This document shows positions 32,293-43,000 of a stretch of 64,000 bases of DNA, in pieces. A program made the translations under genes and the position numbers. The notes under the pieces are model-generated. The model was not told the DNA's origin, searched no databases, and saw only the letters and a list, made by a program, of their open reading frames with translations. Within the stretch, counting starts at the first letter, position 1; each line of letters starts with the position of its first letter. The DNA comes from Chloroflexota bacterium (GTDB taxonomy: Bacteria > Chloroflexota > Anaerolineae > Caldilineales > Caldilineaceae), in assembly GCA_018969295.1 (NCBI GenBank), contig JAGWYN010000005.1, positions 1 to 64,000 on the forward strand, written 5' to 3'.

Positions 32293-34722
32293 GTGATCGG
32301 CCAATTCCTGGTTTTCTATCTGGTGATTCAGATCGTGGCGGTCGCAGCCTTGCCATTGGGGGCTCGCTTTTTTGCCCTTCTCCCCGACCGCGGCTACGCA
32401 TTTGCCCGCCTGCTGGGAATTTTGCTCACTGGTTATCTGTTTTGGGTCGGCTACAGCATCGGTCTGTGGCGCAACGAAATCGGTGGCGCCTGGCTGGCCT
32501 GGCTCCTGGTTGCGCTGCTCAGTGTGGCTGCAGCACGGGCTTCAACCCAGAAACTGCTGCCTTCCTGGCGGTATCGGTTGTTGGTTGAAGCCATTTTTGG
32601 GCTCTCTTTTCTTGCCTGGGCATGGGTGCGGGCGCACGATCCAGCGGCAGACCACACCGAGCAGCCGATGGATCTGATGTTTTTGAACAGCATTCGGGCC
32701 AGCCTGACCTACCCGCCGCAGGACGCCTGGCTCGCCGGGCATCCGATCAGTTATTATTATTTTGGGTACTGGTTGATGAATTTGGTAGGATTGATGGGAG
32801 GGCAGACAACGTCTGTCACCTACAATTTGGCACAGGCAGCCTGGTTTGGGCTCTTGCTGAGCGCCTTGTTTGGGGTTGGGTACAATTTGGCAGCCTCTGC
32901 CCGGGCACGCTGGGCAACGGTGGGTGGGCTGTTGGCGATGCTCTTTGTGGGGCTGGCTGCCAATCTACAAGGGCTGCTAGAGTGGCTGTATGCAAACGGC
33001 TTCGACGTGACAGGAGTGGCCGGGCTGTTCCAGGTGCGGGGTTTTCCTGAAAATGCCGCAGTGACGCACAAGTGGTACGTCGATTTTGGCTGGTGGTGGT
33101 GGCGCAGCAGCCGTGTGCTTTTTGACACCAGCCTGCAAGGCGACCCTATCGAAGTGATCGATGAATTTCCTGCCTTCAGCTATCTGCTTGGGGACAACCA
33201 TCCCCATCTGGCTGCGATGCCGTTTGTGCTGTTGTCGGTGGCAGTGGCGCTGGCCATTGTGCTTTCTCCGGCACCGGCGGACGCTGCTCGGCAGCGGTGG
33301 CGCTGGATCGGTGTTTTCCCTCTGCGCTGGGCGGGCTTTTTGTTGTCCGCGATCATCTGCGGTGCCTTGTTGTTTTTGAATACCTGGGATTACCCGCCGT
33401 ACTGGCTGTTGCTTGTGCTCAGTGTGGCTGTGGCCCTGCGCTGTCAGCAGCTGCCTCTCTCTTCGGCTGTGGCGCAGGCTGTTGTGGCCGGGGGCGGGTT
33501 GGCTGTGGGGGGGGGACTCCTGTATCTTCCCTATTTTGTCACCGCGCAGAGTCAGGCAAACGGCCTGCTGCCCAATCTTTTTCATCCTACCTTTCTGGGG
33601 CAGTATGTTGCCATGTTTGGTACGGCCCTGTTGTCGGTGGGGGTGTTGTTGATGGTCGGCGGGTCTCTCTTTCGCCCGACTGCCAGAATGTTGGCTGTCT
33701 CTGTGTTGGCGGTTGTGGGACTTCCTGCACTCTTTTTGGGAGGGGTAGCCTGGGTAGCGACAGCCACCGAGGCGGGTCAACAGCTCTTGCAGAGCATGAG
33801 GCTGCCCGATGCAGCCTACCTGTCTGTGATTGTGGGACGTTGGGGGGAACGGCCTTTCACATTTTTGACAGCAGGTCTGCTGGCTGCAGCTGCGGTGGCA
33901 GCGTGCTGGTCTGGCCTGCAGCGGGGTGTCTTTGCCGAGCAGCGCTCCCTGCTTTTTGCGCTTCTGTTGGCTGCGGTCGGGCTGGGGTTGACCTTGGTGC
34001 CAGAGCTGATTTATTTGCGGGACAACTTTGGCTGGCGCATGAATACGATCTTCAAATTGTATTACCAGGCCTGGCTGCTCCTTGGCGTGAGCGGCTCTCT
34101 CGCTGTCGTCATGGGGCTGCACCGGCTTTTCTCTGCGGAGGGTCTGGCACGCTGGCGGGCTCTGCCGGGGGCTCTGCTCAGCGGGCTGGCCCTCCTGTTG
34201 GCACTGGCCTCGACGATCTACCTGGTTGCCGGGGTGTACAGCAAGACACAAGGGTTTTCGCGGGAGCCCACCTTCGACGCCACCGCCTATCTGGCGACCC
34301 TGGCCCCAGCAGAGTATGGGGCTGTCGAGTGGGTCAGGGCCAACACGCTGCCTGACGACATGATTGTCGAAGGCAAAGGGCGCTCCTACGGCTCAGAAAC
34401 GAACCGCATCAGCACGATGACAGGGCGCCCCACTCCCCTGGGCTGGGATGGGCATGAGTCACAGTGGCGGGGACGAGCCTATGGCATGATGGCTGCTGGA
34501 CGGCCAGAAGCGCTGCAAGCGATCTACGGAGGAAGTTCAGCCGAGGGGGTACGCACCGCGCTGCGCGCGTTGGGTGCAAACTATCTCTATGTCGGTCCGG
34601 CGGAACGGGCGCAGTACGGGTTGACCCCGTCCGTTGAGCGCAGCCTTTTTGACCAGTTCGAAAGGGTCTACCCTGAAGACCCGCTGGCAGAAAGCGATGT
34701 TCGTATCTATCGTGTACGCTGA
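32293..34722 (+). CDS. Chlor_Arch_YYY (DUF2298) membrane protein
   Basis: 809 aa. The GTG at 32293 is chosen: the upstream open stretch overlaps the previous gene, and GAGAGG lies 7 nt before this GTG, which directly begins a hydrophobic helix (VIGQFLVFYLVIQIVAVAALPLG). The YYYxG motif is at about residue 152 (ISYYYFGYWLMNLVGLMGG). Other shared segments are YLLGDNHPHLAAMPFVLL and 'LRDNFGWRMNTIFKLYYQAW', directly matching the C-terminal half of the preceding fusion protein, so the two are paralogues. About 14 membrane helices and a C-terminal soluble section (WVRANTLPDDMIVEGKG onward) are visible. Same operon, 10 bp after the fusion gene. Confidence 0.85.
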   Translation: MIGQFLVFYLVIQIVAVAALPLGARFFALLPDRGYAFARLLGILLTGYLFWVGYSIGLWRNEIGGAWLAWLLVALLSVAAARASTQKLLPSWRYRLLVEAIFGLSFLAWAWVRAHDPAADHTEQPMDLMFLNSIRASLTYPPQDAWLAGHPISYYYFGYWLMNLVGLMGGQTTSVTYNLAQAAWFGLLLSALFGVGYNLAASARARWATVGGLLAMLFVGLAANLQGLLEWLYANGFDVTGVAGLFQVRGFPENAAVTHKWYVDFGWWWWRSSRVLFDTSLQGDPIEVIDEFPAFSYLLGDNHPHLAAMPFVLLSVAVALAIVLSPAPADAARQRWRWIGVFPLRWAGFLLSAIICGALLFLNTWDYPPYWLLLVLSVAVALRCQQLPLSSAVAQAVVAGGGLAVGGGLLYLPYFVTAQSQANGLLPNLFHPTFLGQYVAMFGTALLSVGVLLMVGGSLFRPTARMLAVSVLAVVGLPALFLGGVAWVATATEAGQQLLQSMRLPDAAYLSVIVGRWGERPFTFLTAGLLAAAAVAACWSGLQRGVFAEQRSLLFALLLAAVGLGLTLVPELIYLRDNFGWRMNTIFKLYYQAWLLLGVSGSLAVVMGLHRLFSAEGLARWRALPGALLSGLALLLALASTIYLVAGVYSKTQGFSREPTFDATAYLATLAPAEYGAVEWVRANTLPDDMIVEGKGRSYGSETNRISTMTGRPTPLGWDGHESQWRGRAYGMMAAGRPEALQAIYGGSSAEGVRTALRALGANYLYVGPAERAQYGLTPSVERSLFDQFERVYPEDPLAESDVRIYRVR

Positions 34723-34740
34723 GAAGATGGAATCGAGAGG

Positions 34741-36555
34741 ATGGATGTACGCGTGAACGACCCGATCCTGTCTCTGTCTGCAAAAAAGAGTGCTCGCGCG
34801 GGTCCACGGCCGCTGCGTGTCGAGCATCTGTTCTACCTGGCAGCGCTGGTGGCTGCACTGCTGCTGCGGCTGGTAGGGTTGGCCAAGGATCCGCTCTCTG
34901 CTGCTGAGAGCAGCGCTGCTTGGAGCGCCTGGCTGGCTGCTGTGCAGCAGCCAGTGGCGGGAGCTCCTCTGCCGTCTAGCGCGTTGCTCTATGGGCTGCA
35001 CAGTGGGCTCTTCTGGTTGTTTGGGAGCAGCGACTGGCTGGCGCGCCTTGTTCCGGCGCTGGCTGGGGCAGCTACCGTGTTGGTGCCGTGGTTTTGGCGT
35101 GGCTGGCTGGGGCGTCCTGTTGCCTTGACGGCTGCTGTATTGTTAGCGATCGACCCCTGGCTGGTGGCGTGGAGCCGACGGGCGGACGCTGCTGCCCTGA
35201 CTGTTTTGTTGGCTTTGTGGGGGGTGACTGCACTCTGGCATTGGAGCCAGCAGGACGAACAGTCGCTTGCCTGGGAACGGGTCGGCGCAATTTCATTGGC
35301 CTTGTTGTTGGCCAGCGGACCGCTGGCATGGGGATATCTGCCGGTATTGCTGCTGTTTTGGGGGATCTATGTCTGGCCTGTTGTCCAGCTGCGTTCGCTT
35401 CGGCGTTCGACCTGGGGCTGGTTTGTTGGCACGTTGCTGGCTGCCGCCACTGGATTTGCGCTGCGGGCAGAAAGCGTCGCAGCACTGGGGAGAAGCCTGA
35501 CCGACTGGTTCATCGAGCTGAGTGCGACGCCACACGCCAATACATTGGACTGGCCCTTTTTGCGGCTGGCTGTCGATCAACCGCTGCTGGCGATCGTCGG
35601 CCTTTTGGGCGTTGGGTGGCTCTGGCTGCACCAGGATCGACGGTTGGCAATTTTTGTCAGCGGCTGGCTGGCCTGGGGTCTGCTGCTCTGGCTGCTGCCG
35701 GGCCGGACACCGCTGCTCCTGCTTCCAGCAGGGGGGGCTCTGGTTGTGGCGGCGGCAGTCCTGCTCGGACAGGGATTTGCTGCAGGCTGGCGAGCCTTCA
35801 CCGGGCTGGAGCTGTTGACGTTGCTTCTGGTACAGATCCTGCTTGTGGGCTCAGCTTCAATCTGGCTGGCTGCGTTGGCTGACAGCAGCCAGTTTGACCC
35901 GCAAATCTGGCTGACCAGTGGCACCATTGGAGCGTTGGCACTGGTCGTCTGGACAATTTTTGGGGTGTGGGTCGGCTGGCGTGCGACAGCCCAGGTTGCG
36001 CTGCTGTTTTATACCCTTCTCTTGGGGGGCTGGACGATTCGCAGCGGGTGGCTGCTCGGCAACGGTGCCGGAGCAGCGCACCCTGCTGGTTTCTGGTCGG
36101 AATTGGCCAGCCCGCAGATCCATCTGTTGGTCCAAGATATCGAACGGCTCAGCAGTGCGCGGCGCGGCGATCCCCACCAGATCCCCGTGCAGGTGGTCTA
36201 CGATCGCACCCCTGATTCGATGCTGGGATGGTCGCTGCGCCTGCAGCACAATCTGCAACATGTGCGCACTGTCGACTGGCAGGTTGACCCGGCTGACGTT
36301 CAGACGCTGGTCGTTGCACCAGCCCATCGCGAGTCAACCCTTCAACTGCCCGATTTTTACATTGGCAGCGCCTACGCTGTTCGAGAACGTTGGCAGACAG
36401 CTGCGTTGGTCTTCTCGGCACCAGTGAACGAAGAAGAAAACGACGACCAGCGCTGGCGTGCACGCCAGCAGCCCTGGCTGCGATGGATTTTGTACCGCAA
36501 GGTAAACGATCCGCCCGCCACTGAAACTGTTACGCTGTGGGCCCCACAGAATTGA
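34741..36555 (+). CDS. GT39-like membrane protein
   Basis: 604 aa, 18 bp after the YYY gene. About ten to twelve hydrophobic helices begin at residue 28 (LFYLAALVAALLLRLVGLA). The layout follows GT39 proteins: first helix, a loop with 'DPLSAAESSAAWSAWLAAVQ', then PLPSSALLYGLHSGLFWLFG and DWLARLVPALAGAATVLV, typical of the PMT_2 region. The expected first-loop Asp-Glu pair is Ala-Glu (AES), so one catalytic acid may be missing or supplied elsewhere. The C-terminal 150 aa are soluble (DIERLSSARRGDPHQIPVQVVYD). It could be a degenerate or partner subunit of the flanking glycosyltransferases (inference). Confidence 0.72.
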   Translation: MDVRVNDPILSLSAKKSARAGPRPLRVEHLFYLAALVAALLLRLVGLAKDPLSAAESSAAWSAWLAAVQQPVAGAPLPSSALLYGLHSGLFWLFGSSDWLARLVPALAGAATVLVPWFWRGWLGRPVALTAAVLLAIDPWLVAWSRRADAAALTVLLALWGVTALWHWSQQDEQSLAWERVGAISLALLLASGPLAWGYLPVLLLFWGIYVWPVVQLRSLRRSTWGWFVGTLLAAATGFALRAESVAALGRSLTDWFIELSATPHANTLDWPFLRLAVDQPLLAIVGLLGVGWLWLHQDRRLAIFVSGWLAWGLLLWLLPGRTPLLLLPAGGALVVAAAVLLGQGFAAGWRAFTGLELLTLLLVQILLVGSASIWLAALADSSQFDPQIWLTSGTIGALALVVWTIFGVWVGWRATAQVALLFYTLLLGGWTIRSGWLLGNGAGAAHPAGFWSELASPQIHLLVQDIERLSSARRGDPHQIPVQVVYDRTPDSMLGWSLRLQHNLQHVRTVDWQVDPADVQTLVVAPAHRESTLQLPDFYIGSAYAVRERWQTAALVFSAPVNEEENDDQRWRARQQPWLRWILYRKVNDPPATETVTLWAPQN

Positions 36556-36588
36556 CCCTATTCACCCACTTGACGAGGGACTGCAACA

Positions 36589-39500
36589 ATGACACAGACT
36601 CTGGAGTATTCACCCCCGGTCGACAGCGAAGAGAGCCGCCATTCTGAGGATTCCTGGCTGGACAGGCCGCTGACCCACTGGCTGGCATGGCGCTGGGAAA
36701 CTCTTGGGTGGGCTCTGCTGTTTTTGATCGGGATCATCACCCGTTTTTACGACCTGGGTACCCGTGCAATGAGCCACGACGAGAGTTTGCACACGCTGTA
36801 TTCGTACAACCTCTACGCCAACGGCAACTACGACCACAACCCGATGATGCATGGGCCTTTTCTCTACCATGCCAATGCCTTGATCTATTTTCTCTTTGGC
36901 GACAACGACTACACGTCACGCATTGTGCCGGCGATCTTTGGTGTCGGTGTTCTGGCGATGCTTTACTGGCTGCGCCCCTATCTTGGGCGCACAGGTGCGT
37001 TGGTGGCTGCAGTGCTGGTTCTGGTCAGTCCGAGTCTGCTTTTCCACTCTCGCTACATTCGCCACGATCTGTACATCGCCTTCGGCACGCTGGTCTGGAT
37101 CTATGGAGCATTCCGCTATCTGGACAGGCGCCAGATGCGCTATCTGCTCATCATGATGCTCGGGATGGCTCTCGGCTTTATTTCCCTGGAGGCGCATTTT
37201 ATTCATGGCGCCATCATCGGCGCCTTCTTTGCCGGTCTGGCACTCTGGCAGGTGATCGGCTCCCGCTGGACGTTGCTGGTTGGGATTCCGCTGGGAATAG
37301 GCGGTGCCTTCTGGTGGGTTCTGCACGAGATGAAAAACGACCCGGTTGGCATGATTGGCCTGGGGATCATGGCCCTGGTTGCCGCTGGCATTGCAGTGAC
37401 GGCGTTGCGCGGCAAGTGGGAAGTCCTGCGCCAGAATCCAGCTGCTGACCTGGCCGTGATCATGCTGACGTTGGTGCTGCCTTTCCTCTCTCCTTTTCTC
37501 TTTGTGTTTACTGGCGGCGATCCGGTAGTCTTCACCTCTGTATCGGACTTCACCGGCGAGGCCCTGATTGTCAGGCTGGTGGCCATGGTTGCTGCCTGTG
37601 TCGCGTTGGCGTTGGGCCTGGCGTTTGTCTGGTTTGGCCGTCAACAACAGCACACGGTCGAACCATCCCTTGTCTGGCGCCCCCATTTTGGGCACTGGGC
37701 AACACTGATGGGGAGCTTCTGGCTGATTCAGATTATCTTTTTTACCACCTTTTTCACCAACACAGTCAACGGCCTGGCGACGGGTGTGGTCGGCAGCCTC
37801 GGTTACTGGCTGGCACAGCAGGGGGTCAAACGAGGCAGCCAGCCTGTCTACTACTACGTGCTTATCGGCTGGCTTTACGAATTTTTGCCAGCCCTGCTCA
37901 GCCTGGGCGCTTTCTCTACGCTTGTCCGTCGCCTGAACCCTCTGTCGAATCCAGGCGAACGTTGGGATCCGATTGCAGCTGTCGACCTCCCCGTCGGTCA
38001 ATCTGCCTCTGGCGGTGCTGCCCACGCAGCGCTTCCAGATCAACGCCCCAATCGGGTTGTTTTTGTGCTCTTCTGTAGCTGGTGGGTGGTGGCCACTTGG
38101 ATCGGCTATTCGGTCGCAGGCGAAAAGATGCCCTGGCTGTTCGTCCATATTGCGCTGCCAATGTGTGTCCTGGGCGGGTGGTGGCTGGGCACGATTCTGC
38201 GTCCGGTCGATTGGCGTGCGGTGGGACAACGGCATACCTGGCCCTTGGTGTTGCTCTTTCCGGCGCTGGTGCTGGTTGCTGTGGTGCTGCTGACTGTACT
38301 TTCCGGCGCTGCTGGGCCTGAGCCAAACCGTTCTGGCCAGTTCCTGCAGTGGCTGTTGATTCTGTCGGTGTTGGCTGGAGGGGCGTGGGGAGTGGTCGGG
38401 GCGTTTCGGCGCAGCGGTGCCCGTCTGGCGTTGCACCTGTTGGCAGTGGGCGCTGCTGCAACTCTGCTGCTCTTCACCGTGCGTGCCAGCTTCATGTTGA
38501 CCTACATCAACTTTGACATGGCCACCGAATATCTGGTCTACGCGCATGGGGGGCCTGATATCAAACGGGCGCTGGCAGAGATCGACACCATCAGCGCCAG
38601 GACAGTGGGAGACCGCAACATTGTCGTGGCCTACGACAACGACAGCGCATGGCCCTTCAGCTGGTATATGCGCCTCTATCGCAACGCCAGGTACTACGGG
38701 GATGCCCCCAATGCAGACGCGATGGCTGCGCCTGTGATTATCGTCGGGCCAGCCAACCGTGCCAAAGTCGAACCCTACGTGGCGCGTGACTATGTGAAAC
38801 GTACCTATCGCCGTATCTGGTGGCCGGAAATGGACTATTTCGACCTGACGCCAGAGCGGATCTGGAACGCCATCGCCGACCCTGCCCAGCGCCAGCGAAT
38901 TTTTGACATCGTTGTCTTTCGCAAATACCGCGACCCCCAAAACCTTGCGACCTTCCGTGATCTGGCCAAATGGCCCTATCAGGGGGAGTTTGATATGTAC
39001 GTCCGTCGCGACCTGGCAAATCAAATCTGGGATCTGGCCGTGGTTCCAGTGGCTGCTGCCACTACGCTGGAGATTCCGGTGATTCTACCGGAACAGCTTC
39101 GTTTGTTGACAGCACAAACAGTCTACAACGGGATCTACGAGGGGCTGCCCCTCTCCTCTCCGCGTGCGATCGCTGTGGGCCCCAATGGGCTGCGTCTGGT
39201 CGCTGATACCGGCAACCACCGCATCGTCGTACTGGACAGCGCAGGCAATTTCCAATTCTCCTTTGGTGGGGTGTGCAACCTTGCTGACATGCCCACGACC
39301 CCTTGCCCAGACCCTGATGGCTCCGGCCCATTGGAAAGCGGAGATGGCCAGTTTTTTGAACCCTGGGGGGTAGCGGTCGATGGGGCTGGCCTGATCTATG
39401 TGGCGGACACCTGGAACGGCCGCATTCAGGTTTTTGACCAGACCGGGCGTTTCCTGCGCAAGTGGGGGCGCTTTGCAGCAACCAACGGTGAGTTGGGAGA

Positions 39501-40041
39501 TCCACTGTCCTTTTTTGGACCCCGTGGCTTGGCGATCGACTTGAACGGCAACCTGTTGATTGCAGACACGGGCAATAAACGCATCCTGCACTACACGCCA
39601 ACCGGTGAATTCATCCGTCAGATTGGGGGAGGCGGTGTGGTCGCCGGGCGTTTTGAAGAGCCGACCGCAGTGACGGTCGACCCCACCGATGGCACCGTGC
39701 TGGTGGCAGACGCCTGGAATGGACGGATTCAACGTTTCACACCGACGTTGGAAGTTCTGGCCGAGTTTGCGGTTCCCGGCTGGGCCGGGCGGGATGTTTT
39801 TCAGAAACCCTATCTGGCTGTCTCAGCTCAAGGGACCCTTTATGCGACCGACCCAGCCACTGCGCTGGTGATGGTCTTTGACCGCGACGGCGCCGTACAG
39901 GCCGCCTTTGGCGGGCCTGGGGCCGATCCAAGCAACCTGAGTCAGCCGAATGGCATTGTCTTCGACCCGGCAGGTGGTCTCTTGCTGGTGGCCGACGGCG
40001 GCAGCGGCCGGATTCTGGCCTTCCCAGAAGTCGATTGGTGA
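36589..40041 (+). CDS. Agl23-like (TIGR03663) membrane protein with C-terminal NHL repeats
   Basis: 1150 aa; GAGGGA lies 8 nt before the ATG. The N-terminal 550 aa match the Agl23-type family: AMSHDESLHTLYSYNLYANG, DHNPMMHGPFLYHANALIYF and 'SLLFHSRYIRHDLYIAFGT', with about ten helices. Family members are found mostly in genomes that also carry YYY proteins, often nearby, exactly as here; one archaeal member is linked to N-glycan assembly. From about residue 845 to the end, at least five NHL-type beta-propeller repeats occur (AVGPNGLRLVADTGNHRIVV, VAVDGAGLIYVADTWNGRIQVF, LAIDLNGNLLIADTGNKRIL). The propeller is predicted to face outside and could bind glycans or proteins. It couples to the next gene by a GTGA overlap. 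Confidence 0.85.
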   Translation: MTQTLEYSPPVDSEESRHSEDSWLDRPLTHWLAWRWETLGWALLFLIGIITRFYDLGTRAMSHDESLHTLYSYNLYANGNYDHNPMMHGPFLYHANALIYFLFGDNDYTSRIVPAIFGVGVLAMLYWLRPYLGRTGALVAAVLVLVSPSLLFHSRYIRHDLYIAFGTLVWIYGAFRYLDRRQMRYLLIMMLGMALGFISLEAHFIHGAIIGAFFAGLALWQVIGSRWTLLVGIPLGIGGAFWWVLHEMKNDPVGMIGLGIMALVAAGIAVTALRGKWEVLRQNPAADLAVIMLTLVLPFLSPFLFVFTGGDPVVFTSVSDFTGEALIVRLVAMVAACVALALGLAFVWFGRQQQHTVEPSLVWRPHFGHWATLMGSFWLIQIIFFTTFFTNTVNGLATGVVGSLGYWLAQQGVKRGSQPVYYYVLIGWLYEFLPALLSLGAFSTLVRRLNPLSNPGERWDPIAAVDLPVGQSASGGAAHAALPDQRPNRVVFVLFCSWWVVATWIGYSVAGEKMPWLFVHIALPMCVLGGWWLGTILRPVDWRAVGQRHTWPLVLLFPALVLVAVVLLTVLSGAAGPEPNRSGQFLQWLLILSVLAGGAWGVVGAFRRSGARLALHLLAVGAAATLLLFTVRASFMLTYINFDMATEYLVYAHGGPDIKRALAEIDTISARTVGDRNIVVAYDNDSAWPFSWYMRLYRNARYYGDAPNADAMAAPVIIVGPANRAKVEPYVARDYVKRTYRRIWWPEMDYFDLTPERIWNAIADPAQRQRIFDIVVFRKYRDPQNLATFRDLAKWPYQGEFDMYVRRDLANQIWDLAVVPVAAATTLEIPVILPEQLRLLTAQTVYNGIYEGLPLSSPRAIAVGPNGLRLVADTGNHRIVVLDSAGNFQFSFGGVCNLADMPTTPCPDPDGSGPLESGDGQFFEPWGVAVDGAGLIYVADTWNGRIQVFDQTGRFLRKWGRFAATNGELGDPLSFFGPRGLAIDLNGNLLIADTGNKRILHYTPTGEFIRQIGGGGVVAGRFEEPTAVTVDPTDGTVLVADAWNGRIQRFTPTLEVLAEFAVPGWAGRDVFQKPYLAVSAQGTLYATDPATALVMVFDRDGAVQAAFGGPGADPSNLSQPNGIVFDPAGGLLLVADGGSGRILAFPEVDW

Positions 40042-43000
40042 GCTGTGAGGGCACCGCAGCTGTGAACAGGGGTCAGAGAAGAGAAAAAATTGGGATTCGC
40101 CCATTTTTGTTTGGAGTGCTGGCGTTGTCGCTGGCATTGGCTGGCCAGCAGGCTGTACAGCGGGGTTTGTGGCTGTACAGCTGGCTTTTTTGGGGTAGCA
40201 GCGTGTTGCTCTTTGTGTTTGTCTTGGGCCCTTCCCGTTACTCTCCGGTGGCCGCCCCACAACTGTTCGGGGGCAGGGAACAGCAGCCTGATGGATGGCG
40301 CCAGCGGGTTGGGGTGGGTCTGTTGGCGATCTCTCTGCTGATGAGCGTGGATGCGCTGCGCCAGTTCTACTCGCTTGAGCCGTTCACCCCAGAAGCTTGG
40401 ATATGGCATGGGGGAGCGGTCGTTGTATTGCTGGTGGGGGTGCGCATGCTCGACTCCGCCAGCGATTTTGGGGCTGGGTGGGACCGGTGGAAGGGCTGGT
40501 TGCGCGGCAGCGGATGGGTGGGCGGCCTTGTTCTGGTTGCCCTGCTGCTGCGCCTGCTCTCTCTGGACAGATTGCCGTACGGTGTCTGGTACGACGAAGC
40601 CGAGCATGGGTTGCAGGCGTTGCGCATCCTGGCGGACGATCGGTTTCGGCCGATCTTTGAGGGGGCCATCAACGGGCCCGCCCATTATCTCTATCTGGTT
40701 GTGGTTGCATTCGAGTGGTTTGGTGTGAGTGCCCAGTCGATTCGGCTGGGCAGTGTCCTCTTTGGGACCCTGGCAACCGCTGCCGGCTATCTGGTCAGCG
40801 CTGAGCTGTTTGGCCGGCGTATTGCCCTTTTCACCGCCACATTTTTGGCGGTTTCCAGCTGGTCGCTGACACTCAGCCGGTTTGGTATGTTTGCAACCAT
40901 GTCTACGCCTCTTTTTGCACTGTTGACGGTTGCATTTTTTTTGCGTGGGCTGCGCACACAACGACTCACCGAATATGCGCTGGCTGGGCTCTGGCTGGGG
41001 GCTGGGCTCTGTTTTTATACATCGTTTCGTCTTTTCGTCCCTGTATTTCTGTTGTGGTGGGTCTACTGTGGGGTCTACGAGTGGAGAACCCGGCGCCAGC
41101 TTCCCCCCAAGTCGTTCTGGGTCGGGGGGGCTTTGTTGTTGTTCACAGCTGCGACAGTGGTGGCACCGCTGGCAGTCTATCTGAACAAACACCCTGAAAT
41201 CTTCTGGGCAAGGGTGGAGAATACATTTCTCTTTGCAGGCAAAGACGAGATGGAGCAGTGGCCAGCGCTTTGGGAAAATTTGCGTCGCCACCTGCTCATG
41301 TTCAATGTTGTTGGAGATCCGAACGGGCGACACAACCTGCCTGGGGCACCGATGCTCGACAACGTGACTGCGGCGTTGTGGGTTTTGGGGAGTGCCTACG
41401 CCCTGCGGAATATCTGGCAGCCACGCTATTTTTTGCTGGTGGCCTGGCTCTTGGCCACGCTGATGGGGGGAGTCCTGTCGCTCGATTTTGAGGCGCCGCA
41501 GTCTCTGCGTGCCAATGGTACGCTGCCTGCCGCCTATTTGTTGGCGACGATCCCGCTGGGGGTGCTGGCCCGTGCGTGGGGGCTGGCTGCACAGCCCTAC
41601 TATCCCAATTTGCTGCGTCTGCCAGCGCTTGCCATGCTGGGCACGGTGGCTTTTCTCAATCTACACACCTACTTTGTGCGGCAGGCACAGGATTTTGCTG
41701 TCTGGAACGCGTACTCAACCCCGGAGACGCTGGCTGCCCGGCTGTTGGCGGAGCTGGAACCAGAGAACGATGCATACGTGATCTCATTTTTTCAAGGCCA
41801 CCCAACGCTCCAGTTTCTGGCGCGCGACGCCCCTCCCTTTCAAACAGTGGACACGCTGGACCAATTTCCACTCGAAGTTGTCCCAGGGCGTGGGGTGTTG
41901 CTGATCCTCAATGCCGAGGCTCGTTCGCTCTACGAGGAAGCTCAGCATCTTTACCCAAATGGCCAGTTTGCTGAAATGACTCCCCCTTTTCCAGGCCCTC
42001 CAGTGCTCTATACTGTTCGGCTGACTCCCAGCGATCTCGACTCGCTGCATGGGGTGACTGCCCGCTATTATGCCGGGGCGGACTGGCATGGACCCCCTGT
42101 GTTGACGCGCCACGAACAGCAACTGGCAGCGGACTGGACTGTGTCCAGCCCGCTGCCGCTGCCCTTTGCCGCAGAATGGGAAGGATTCCTGCACGTGCAG
42201 GCCGCAGGGATCCATCAATTTGTTCTGGAAGCCCCTGCTGCTGCCGAGTTGTGGATCGACGAATACAGTGTTTTGGCGGGTACAAATGTGTTGACAGGCA
42301 GTCTGCAGCTTGCAGAGGGCATTCACACGGTGCGAATGCGGGCGCAGGGGCAGCCAGGACATCTACAGCTCTCCTGGCAAACGCCTGAACTGCCCCTGAC
42401 CTGGGTGCCAGCCTCTCTTCTGTACAACGCACCCTGGCTGGGACAAGGGCTTCTGGGCCACTATTACCCCAACGGTCAGTGGATGCCTCCAGCAGCAGCA
42501 AGCCGTATCGAGGCCCGTTTTGCCCGCTATGTGCACGTCACCCCGTTGCCTCGGCCCTACACAGTGGAATGGGGCGGAAAACTTGTGGCTCCACAGGAAG
42601 GGGTCTACCGTTTCGGGCTGGAATCGATCGATGAGTCGATGCTCTGGATCGATGGTTTGGAGGTGGTGCGTACGACATTGCCCAACACATACCAGGAGTC
42701 TGAACTTTTCTTGACAGCCGGGCTGCACGATATTCGGATTCGTTTTGCGGACCGTACCAACCACACCCAGATCAACGTCTACTGGCAGCCGCCGGGCCGT
42801 GAGCGCCAGATTCTGCCCGCCGAGGCACTCCTTCCCCCACGAGGAAACTACGATCGATTTGTCTTCTCTCCACCTGAACCAGCAGAAAATCAGGTGGGCG
42901 TACAAAATTTCGGGGAGGGGGTCCCCGCCGCACGTCTCCCTGGAGAAGCGCGTGTGGTCGCTGTTGGGCTGGCTACCCCACGCGGGATTGCTGTAGCCGA

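Noticed and set aside
32977..34251. 424-aa minus-strand frame
   Set aside because: Antisense of the YYY protein gene, no recognisable motifs, composition biased to Gln/His/Arg.
36916..39024. 702-aa open frame on the minus strand, antisense to the Agl23-like gene
   Set aside because: Low-complexity Gln/His/Arg-rich translation with no domain, no promoter or ribosome-binding site. The plus strand has a clear family match over the same bases.
39942..41333. 463-aa minus-strand frame
   Set aside because: Antisense of the GT39/PA14/NHL gene, rich in Gln, Pro and Lys; typical by-product of a GC-rich hydrophobic gene on the other strand.
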